Below are positions 1-5,652 of a stretch of DNA of 22,438 nucleotides, piece after piece (position 1 is the stretch's first letter; each line of letters opens with the position of its first letter). Source of the DNA: CAZKJL01 sp964611095 (GTDB lineage Bacteria > Patescibacteriota > Gracilibacteria > Peribacterales > Peribacteraceae); assembly GCA_964611095.1 (NCBI GenBank), contig CAZSWJ010000018.1:1-22438 (forward strand), in the 5' to 3' direction. The position numbers and the translations under genes are program-made. The notes under the pieces are model-generated. The model saw only the letters and a program-made list of their open reading frames with translations. It was not told the origin of the DNA and searched no databases.

Positions 1-524
1 GCTCCCCACCTGCCGAGTTTCTCGGACTTCGCTTTCGCCTCAAGAGCATCGTACGCATCGCACTTCGGGTGCGGAAATTTTTCGCACAGACTCTCGGCGT
101 AGCCTTCGGCGAGCATTTGTGCGCCGATATCTTTTCCATCCAAATAAACGTACCGCAGCAGACGTCCGTAATCGTCTTTGTCCTCGTCGGGCTTCTTTTC
201 CAGAGTGACCGTTTTTCCGCTGAGGAGAGCCTTCATTCGGTTGCTGGCTTCGGGACCTTCGCACTGCACACCCTTCCTTGGATCCACGGTCTCCGGCGTA
301 TCGATGCCGACGAAACGCACACGCACTTTCTTCTGGTCCGCTCCCGTCACGTCGATGGTGTCGCCGTCGACGACGTGCGTGACGACGAATGTGTCGGACG
401 ATGTGGAAGTTTCCGGCACGCCGACGTCCACGGTGTGCTGCCGGAATGAAATTTCCGGAACAAACGGAAGCATGACGGCCACTCCGAGAGTGAAACCGAA
501 GAGAACGAGTGCGAATTTTTTCAT
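1..524 (-). CDS. Thermonuclease-like (SNase-fold) secreted or membrane-anchored nuclease, 3' end cut by window edge
   Basis: I translated this from the ATG at 524; the frame stays open to the left edge, giving 174 residues without a stop. Residues about 4-22 (FALVLFGFTLGVAVMLPFV) form a hydrophobic signal peptide or anchor. The body matches the staphylococcal nuclease family: VVDGDTIDV holds the first metal-binding Asp, RFVGIDTPE holds the catalytic Arg plus the metal Asp and Glu, and YGRLLRYVYLDG holds the second catalytic Arg. All the key residues are present, so an active Ca-dependent phosphodiesterase acting outside the membrane is likely. Such enzymes degrade DNA and RNA; in a bacterium that may depend on scavenged nucleotides this would fit nutrient uptake, but that is inference. 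It begins 4 nt after the purH stop and is probably co-transcribed with it. Confidence 0.9.
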   Translation of the reverse strand, partial: MKKFALVLFGFTLGVAVMLPFVPEISFRQHTVDVGVPETSTSSDTFVVTHVVDGDTIDVTGADQKKVRVRFVGIDTPETVDPRKGVQCEGPEASNRMKALLSGKTVTLEKKPDEDKDDYGRLLRYVYLDGKDIGAQMLAEGYAESLCEKFPHPKCDAYDALEAKAKSEKLGRWG

Positions 525-528
525 GCGC

Positions 529-2085
529 CTAATGTCGGAACGCCCGGATCCCCGTGAACACCATCGCGAGTCCGAGTTCGTCGGCGCGCTTGATGACGTC
601 GGCATCCTTCACCGAACCCCCGGGCTGAATGACGGCGCTGATGCCGTTCTTTGCGGCCTCTTCGATCGAGTCCGGGAACGGGAAGAATGCGTCGCTGGCC
701 ATCACCGAGTTTTTGGCTTCTGCCTGGGCTCGCTTGAGGGCGATCCACGTGGAATCCACGCGGCTCGTTTGGCCGCAACCGATGCCGACCGTCGCCGCAT
801 TCTTGGCGAGCACGATGGCGTTGCTCTTGGCGTGCTTCACCACCTTCCAGGCGAAGAGAAGATCGTTGATTTGTTCCTTCGTCGGCTTTTTTTGCGTGAC
901 GCACGTGAGATCTTTCGCCACGACTTCGCGGACGTCGTCGTTCTGCGCGAGCATGCCGCCGAATGCCGAGCGATACACGACGTATTCCGAGAAACGCGTG
1001 TCCCCCATCGAGAGCAGACGGATGTTCGGCTTCTGCGCGAGGAGCTCCAGAGCATCGGCGTCGAACACCGGAGCCAAGATGACTTCCACGAACATCTTCT
1101 GTTCCAGAATTTTTTTGGCGACGCCCGCGGTGCACGGACGGTTGAGCGCGATGATGACGCCGAACGCCGAGAGACGATCGGAGTCGTACGCTTTTTGGAA
1201 CGCTTCCTCGATGGTCGCGCTCGAGGCGATGCCGCTCGGGTTGGCGTGCTTCACCATGACGGTCGTCGGTGCGTCGAACTCGCACACCATGCGCCAGGCG
1301 CCGTCGCCGTCGAGGAGGTTCAAGTAGCTCAATTCCTTGCCCTGGAGCTGTTTCCACTGCTGCGCGGGTGAGCTGTCGATCTCGTAAAATTTGCCCCACT
1401 GGTGCGGGTTTTCGCCGTAGCGGAGCGTGCGGCCGGAGACGAGCGTGATGCCGTCGACCGTTCCTTTGGACATCGTCTCGGCGATGAGCGAGTCGTACGC
1501 GGCGGTGTGCAAAAACGCTTTGCCCGCGAGTTCACGACGAAGCTCGATGGACGTGTCGCCGGACGTTTCGATTTCTCTGGCGACGCGAACGTAGTCGGAC
1601 GGATGACACACGACCGTGACGGCATCGTGATTTTTTGCGGCGGAGCGAAGAAGCGTCGGCCCGCCGATGTCGATTTGTTCGATCGCCGCGGCGGGAAGGG
1701 GTTCGCCGGTATCTTGGTTGAATCCGATTTTTTGGATCGTCGTTTTGAACGGATACAAATTCACCGCGACGACGTCGATGGCATGCATGCCGAGACCGTC
1801 GGCTTCTTTGATCTGCGTCTTGTCATCGCGCTTGAAGAGAATCCCTCCCATGACGAGCGGGTGCATGGTCTTCACGCGACCGCCGAGACACTCCGGAAAC
1901 TTCGTGACGTTCTCGATGTGGGTCACCGGAATGCCGGCATCTTCCAAAACCTTCTGCGTTCCGCCCGTAGAAATGATCTCAAAGCCGCAGGAATGCAGTT
2001 TTGAGGCGAATTCGACGATGCCGTCCTTATCGGACACCGAGAGCAAAGCGCGACGCACCGAAGAGTCCTTGGAGGGCTTTTTCAC
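529..2085 (-). CDS. purH: Bifunctional AICAR formyltransferase / IMP cyclohydrolase PurH
   Basis: This enzyme performs the last two steps of de novo purine synthesis, AICAR to FAICAR to IMP, in the cytosol. At 518 aa it has the usual family length. The N-terminal cyclohydrolase domain (about 1-200) opens with VRRALLSVSDKDGI and keeps GGRVKT (about 66-71) and VNLYPF. The C-terminal transformylase domain keeps RYGENPHQ (about 222-229) and the catalytic Lys-His in VKHANPSG (about 275-282), and the protein ends in GIRAFRH as PurH proteins do. The start is GTG at 2085: homology begins about ten residues in, and a promoter sits immediately upstream, so the mRNA may have no leader. One oddity is that the usual HGGIL motif reads MGGILFKRD. 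The nuclease gene follows after 4 nt. No other purine genes are in the window. Confidence 0.97.
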   Translation of the reverse strand: MKKPSKDSSVRRALLSVSDKDGIVEFASKLHSCGFEIISTGGTQKVLEDAGIPVTHIENVTKFPECLGGRVKTMHPLVMGGILFKRDDKTQIKEADGLGMHAIDVVAVNLYPFKTTIQKIGFNQDTGEPLPAAAIEQIDIGGPTLLRSAAKNHDAVTVVCHPSDYVRVAREIETSGDTSIELRRELAGKAFLHTAAYDSLIAETMSKGTVDGITLVSGRTLRYGENPHQWGKFYEIDSSPAQQWKQLQGKELSYLNLLDGDGAWRMVCEFDAPTTVMVKHANPSGIASSATIEEAFQKAYDSDRLSAFGVIIALNRPCTAGVAKKILEQKMFVEVILAPVFDADALELLAQKPNIRLLSMGDTRFSEYVVYRSAFGGMLAQNDDVREVVAKDLTCVTQKKPTKEQINDLLFAWKVVKHAKSNAIVLAKNAATVGIGCGQTSRVDSTWIALKRAQAEAKNSVMASDAFFPFPDSIEEAAKNGISAVIQPGGSVKDADVIKRADELGLAMVFTGIRAFRH

Positions 2086-2091
2086 GGGCTG

Positions 2092-2120
2092 AGTCTATCA
2101 GTGTTCCGCGGCGTTGTGAA
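2092..2120 (-). promoter_or_regulatory. Promoter of purH
   Basis: On the minus strand the -35 is TTCACA (2120-2115), then a 17-nt spacer ending in TGA, then the -10 TAGACT (2097-2092). Only 6 nt separate the -10 from the GTG start at 2085, so transcription would begin at or next to the start codon. The -35 overlaps that of the divergent promoter. Confidence 0.6.
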
Positions 2121-2142
2121 CGCGGCGATTTTGTGCTACAAT
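2114..2142 (+). promoter_or_regulatory. Promoter of the response regulator / pilus operon
   Basis: -35 TTGTGA (2114-2119), 17-nt spacer, extended -10 TGC-TACAAT (2134-2142). The ATG lies 10 nt after the -10, giving a predicted leader of only about 3-4 nt. The 19 nt at 2134-2152 recur with one mismatch before the histidine kinase gene (12939-12957). Confidence 0.7.
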
Positions 2143-2152
2143 AGAGAGATTT

Positions 2153-2572
2153 ATGGAGCCCACACAAACAACCCCGACACCTGATGCTGAGGCCAAGAAG
2201 GCCGTGGCTCCCACGGGCAAAAAGATTCTCATCGTCGAAGATGAGCGTCCGCTGTCGCACGCACTCGAAATGAAACTGAAAAGTCAGGGCTACGAAACCA
2301 AGGTCGTGACGAACGGCCAAGAGGCCATCGCCGAACTCAAGGCGAGCCCGTACGACTTGGCGCTTTTGGATCTCATCATGCCCGTCATGGACGGATTCGC
2401 CGTGCTGCTTGAGATCAAGAACCAGGGACTCAAGACTCCGGTCATCGTGCTCAGCAACTTGGGCCAGGAAGAAGACCGTGCCAAGACGAAAGAACTCGGC
2501 GCCATCGACTACTTCGTGAAATCCAACACGCCCATCTCCGACATCGTCGCCCGCGTGAAATCCGCACTCTAA
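2153..2572 (+). CDS. Single-domain response regulator (CheY/PilH-like receiver)
   Basis: This is a stand-alone phosphoacceptor receiver domain with no output domain, 139 aa. Residues 1-22 are a Pro/Thr/Ala/Lys-rich extension. The receiver follows: acidic pocket ILIVEDE (E29, D30, E31), phosphorylatable Asp73 in ALLDLIMPVMDG, the Ser of VLSN as the switch hydroxyl, and the conserved Lys123 in FVKSN. It leads the pilus operon and is followed after 3 nt by pilB, which suggests that it adjusts pilus assembly, perhaps by binding the ATPase, instead of binding DNA. The likely phosphodonor is the histidine kinase at 12962-15151, whose promoter it shares; this pairing is inferred. There is no Shine-Dalgarno sequence. 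Confidence 0.93.
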   Translation: MEPTQTTPTPDAEAKKAVAPTGKKILIVEDERPLSHALEMKLKSQGYETKVVTNGQEAIAELKASPYDLALLDLIMPVMDGFAVLLEIKNQGLKTPVIVLSNLGQEEDRAKTKELGAIDYFVKSNTPISDIVARVKSAL

Positions 2573-2575
2573 GCC

Positions 2576-4381
2576 ATGCAGCTCACCAACGAACAACTCG
2601 GCAAGATCCTCGTGGAGCAGAACTATCTCAGCGAGGAGGAAATGGCGACCATGCTCAAAGAAGCCGAGGATCGCCGCGTCGAGCTCAAAATGATTCTGTT
2701 CGAGAAGCGCCTGCTCACCGCGGATCTTTTGGAAAACGCGCTGAGTGAATACTACAAACTGCCGTTCTATGACCTCGTCGGCAAGCCGCCGGCACGTGAG
2801 ACGGTTGCGGCACTCCCCGAGGAGTTCGCACGTTCGTTCTCGTCCATCGCCGTGGAGTACGTGGAGAACGTGAGCATCACCGTGGCGACCGCCGACCCGT
2901 TGCAGGAAGGACTTGAGGAAGCGATTCGCGCCAACGTCGGACAGAAGTTCTATGTCCCCACGGGGAAAGCGGCACAAGAAGCCGAGAAGAAAAACAAAGG
3001 CTTCTGGAAAAAATATTCCAAGGAAGATCTGAAGAAATTCACCGGCACGGTGACGCTCGCCTACGCCCCCAAAGGCTCCATCGGCAATGCGTTCGCGCTC
3101 TACCACAAGCCGCTCGCGACGCGCTTCCAGTCCATCATCGAAAAACAGAAACAGGTCGCTCCGGAAATTCTGGAAGAAATTTTCGAGGACGCGATGGGCC
3201 TCAAGGCGTCCGACATCCACTTCGAGCCGCAGGAGAAAGACGTCATCGTCCGCTTCCGCGTCGACGGCGTGATGCACGAAGCCGGCCGACTCCCGAAGCA
3301 GTTCTACGAAGGCATCGTCAACCGCATCAAGATCGAATCGAACCTGCGCATCGACGAACACTACGCCGCCCAAGACGGCGCCATCCGCTACAAATCCAAA
3401 GCCGGAACGATGGACGTCCGCGTCTCGATCATCCCGATCGTCGACGGCGAGAAAGTCGTGATGCGTCTTCTGTCCGAGTACGTCAGAAACCTCACGCTCG
3501 CCGACCTCGGGTTCTCCGAGCGCTACCGCGCCATCCTCGAAAAGGCCGCCAACAAGCCCTTCGGCATGATTTTGACCACGGGTCCCACCGGAGCCGGTAA
3601 ATCCACGACGCTCTACGGACTCATCAAGATGCGCAACCGTCCCGACGTGAACATTTCCACCATCGAAGATCCCGTCGAGTACAAAATCACGGGCATCAAC
3701 CACATCCAGGTGAACCTGGGCACGGGGCTCACGTTCGCCAAAGGACTTCGCTCGCTCGTCCGCCAAGACCCGGACATCATTCTCGTGGGAGAAATCCGCG
3801 ACAGCGAGACCGCGCAGATCGCCGTGAACGCCGCGCTCACCGGACACTTGCTGTTCTCCACGCTCCACGCCAACGACTCCGCGACCGCGGTCCCCCGTCT
3901 CATCGAAATGGGCGTGGAACCGTTCTTGCTCGCATCGACCTTGGAGGTGATCGTCGCTCAGCGCTTGGCCCGCAAAATTTGTCCGCACTGCCGCTTCAGT
4001 TTCACCATCACGGTGGAAGAAGCGAAGACCTTGTTCAAGAACGCCGACAAGTATTTCTCCGGCACCGAGCCCGTGACGCTGTACCGCGGAAAGGGCTGTG
4101 AAGGCTGCGGAAACACGGGTTACCGCGGACGCATCGGCATCTACGAACTCCTGGAGATCAACAAAGATTTGGAAGAACTCATCGTGCAGAAGAAAAACAG
4201 CACCGACATTTTGGTGAAGGCCCGCGAAACCGGATTCATGTTCCTGTTTGAGGACGGACTCGACAAGGCGAAGGCGGGACTGACGACCGTGGAAGAATTG
4301 CTGCGCATCGCCGCACCGCCGGACGACGTCTTCTTCGCTCACGATGACGGACCAAAACTCAAACCCGCCAAAGGCAAGTAA
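2576..4381 (+). CDS. pilB: Type IV pilus extension ATPase PilB (GspE family)
   Basis: This is the hexameric cytoplasmic ATPase that drives pilin polymerisation. At 601 aa it has the family's usual length. An N-terminal MshEN-like domain (about 1-150) precedes the N2 domain (about 200-310, with ASDIHFEP and VRFRVDGV) and the ATPase core. The core has Walker A GPTGAGKST (about 335-343), Asp box STIEDPVEY (about 362-370), Walker B ILVGEIRD (about 402-409), and the His box TGHLLFSTLHAND. The zinc-binding cysteine pairs CPHC (about 468-471) and CEGC (about 507-510) are both present, which separates PilB/GspE from retraction ATPases of the PilT type. It starts 3 nt after the receiver gene and its 3' end overlaps pilC. 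No PilT-like retraction ATPase is in the window. Confidence 0.97.
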   Translation: MQLTNEQLGKILVEQNYLSEEEMATMLKEAEDRRVELKMILFEKRLLTADLLENALSEYYKLPFYDLVGKPPARETVAALPEEFARSFSSIAVEYVENVSITVATADPLQEGLEEAIRANVGQKFYVPTGKAAQEAEKKNKGFWKKYSKEDLKKFTGTVTLAYAPKGSIGNAFALYHKPLATRFQSIIEKQKQVAPEILEEIFEDAMGLKASDIHFEPQEKDVIVRFRVDGVMHEAGRLPKQFYEGIVNRIKIESNLRIDEHYAAQDGAIRYKSKAGTMDVRVSIIPIVDGEKVVMRLLSEYVRNLTLADLGFSERYRAILEKAANKPFGMILTTGPTGAGKSTTLYGLIKMRNRPDVNISTIEDPVEYKITGINHIQVNLGTGLTFAKGLRSLVRQDPDIILVGEIRDSETAQIAVNAALTGHLLFSTLHANDSATAVPRLIEMGVEPFLLASTLEVIVAQRLARKICPHCRFSFTITVEEAKTLFKNADKYFSGTEPVTLYRGKGCEGCGNTGYRGRIGIYELLEINKDLEELIVQKKNSTDILVKARETGFMFLFEDGLDKAKAGLTTVEELLRIAAPPDDVFFAHDDGPKLKPAKGK

Positions 4382-5624
4382 CGCCGAGCCGGAAAAAATG
4401 CTCGGAATTTTGACGCCTCCTCCCGAGGCGCCGAAGAAAGAAGAAACGCCCGCCGCAAAAACCGCGACGCCGGCTCCCGCCGCGAAGTCGCCGGAGAAAA
4501 AAGAGGAGGCGCCGCTCAAGATGACGAAGTCGCCGAAGAAATCGGCAATGAAGCAGTTCACCGACGGCCTGAATAATTTCGGACTCGGAAAGGAGAAGGC
4601 TCACTTCGTCGAAAACCTCGCCATTCTCTTGAATTCTGGCCTTTCAGTCGTGGATGCACTGAAGACGATTCAGACCGAAGTGCGCGTGAAACCGATGAAA
4701 AAACTCGTCGGTCGCGTGCTCGAAGAAGTGGAGAGCGGTATTCCGCTCTGGCTCGCGATGGACAATCAGAACTTTTTCTCGCCGTACGCGCTCGCGCTCA
4801 TCCGCATCGGCGAAGAGTCGGGCTCGCTCAGCAAGAACATGGAATACCTCTCGGTGCAGCAGGAAAAAGATCGATCGCTGCAATCGAAAGTGAAGATGGC
4901 CATGATTTATCCGTCCATCGTTCTCACGCTCACCATCGGCATCACGCTCGGCTTGGCCTGGTTCGTGCTGCCGCAGCTCGTCGGCGTGCTCCTCTCGCTC
5001 AACGCAGAATTGCCGTTCGTCACCCGCGTCATCATTTGGGTGGCCAACTTCTTCAAGGAGCACGGCACCGTCGCGGTTCCCTCGGCCGGTGCGGGAGCGC
5101 TCCTCCTTTATATCGTGTGCACCAAGACGAGCCTGCGCGGCCCCACGCAGATGTTCATCTTCAAGCTTCCGGGCATCGGCACCATGGCCAAATCGGCCAC
5201 CATCGCCCGTTTCGGCGTAATTTTGGGGAGCCTGCTCAAGGCCGGCGTGCCGCTCGTGGAGTCCATCAAATCGATGGCTGATGTGACCGACACCGTGGCG
5301 TACCGCAAGTTCTACTTCCGCCTCGCCGACTGCGTCGAGGTCGGCGAATCGTTCGCCGTTTCGTTCAAAACGATCAAAGAGACTACGAAACTATTGCCTC
5401 CGTCCGTCCAGCAGCTGGTGGTAACCGGCGAACAATCGGGTAAAATCGCCGATATGCTCATGCGCGTCGCCGATATTTACGAGAAGAAAGCGGAGGAAGC
5501 GGCGCAGCGTTTGCCGGTCGTCTTGGAACCGATCCTCCTTCTCTTCATCGGAGGACTCGTCGGAACCATCGCATTTGCTATCATTGTTCCTATCTACTCG
5601 ATCGTCGGATCGGTGGGTAGGTAA
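4344..5624 (+). CDS. pilC: Type IV pilus inner-membrane platform protein PilC (GspF family)
   Basis: This is a polytopic platform protein that couples the ATPase to pilin insertion. Two GspF domains are visible (about residues 85-210 and 285-415), with repeated features such as FVENLAILLNSGLSVVDAL and ARFGVILGSLLKAGVPLVES, plus IGEESGSL and VVTGEQSGKI. Hydrophobic segments lie at about 190-216, 243-260 and 394-422. The first ~70 residues are an unusual Pro/Ala/Lys-rich, presumably disordered, cytoplasmic tail. The start is uncertain: the ATG at 4344 overlaps pilB by 38 nt, and an in-frame ATG at 4398, just after the pilB stop, would remove 18 residues. Neither has a Shine-Dalgarno sequence. 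Confidence 0.95.
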   Translation: MTDQNSNPPKASNAEPEKMLGILTPPPEAPKKEETPAAKTATPAPAAKSPEKKEEAPLKMTKSPKKSAMKQFTDGLNNFGLGKEKAHFVENLAILLNSGLSVVDALKTIQTEVRVKPMKKLVGRVLEEVESGIPLWLAMDNQNFFSPYALALIRIGEESGSLSKNMEYLSVQQEKDRSLQSKVKMAMIYPSIVLTLTIGITLGLAWFVLPQLVGVLLSLNAELPFVTRVIIWVANFFKEHGTVAVPSAGAGALLLYIVCTKTSLRGPTQMFIFKLPGIGTMAKSATIARFGVILGSLLKAGVPLVESIKSMADVTDTVAYRKFYFRLADCVEVGESFAVSFKTIKETTKLLPPSVQQLVVTGEQSGKIADMLMRVADIYEKKAEEAAQRLPVVLEPILLLFIGGLVGTIAFAIIVPIYSIVGSVGR

Positions 5625-5652
5625 AAACCCACACTTTTTTCCCTCCCTTTCT

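Noticed and set aside
2027..4561. Long antisense open frame (844 codons) opposite the receiver, pilB and pilC genes
   Set aside because: It mirrors strongly supported genes and its product is a low-complexity Phe/Val/Asp/Glu-rich sequence. Similar antisense frames lie opposite purH (178-1371), the kinase (13232-15094) and the exonuclease-DinG gene (19717-22176). They arise from biased codon use that removes antisense stops.
5575..5652. Upstream start for the giant pilin
   Set aside because: It would overlap pilC by 50 nt and place 26 unrelated residues before the basic leader; the ATG at 5653 gives a normal prepilin leader.
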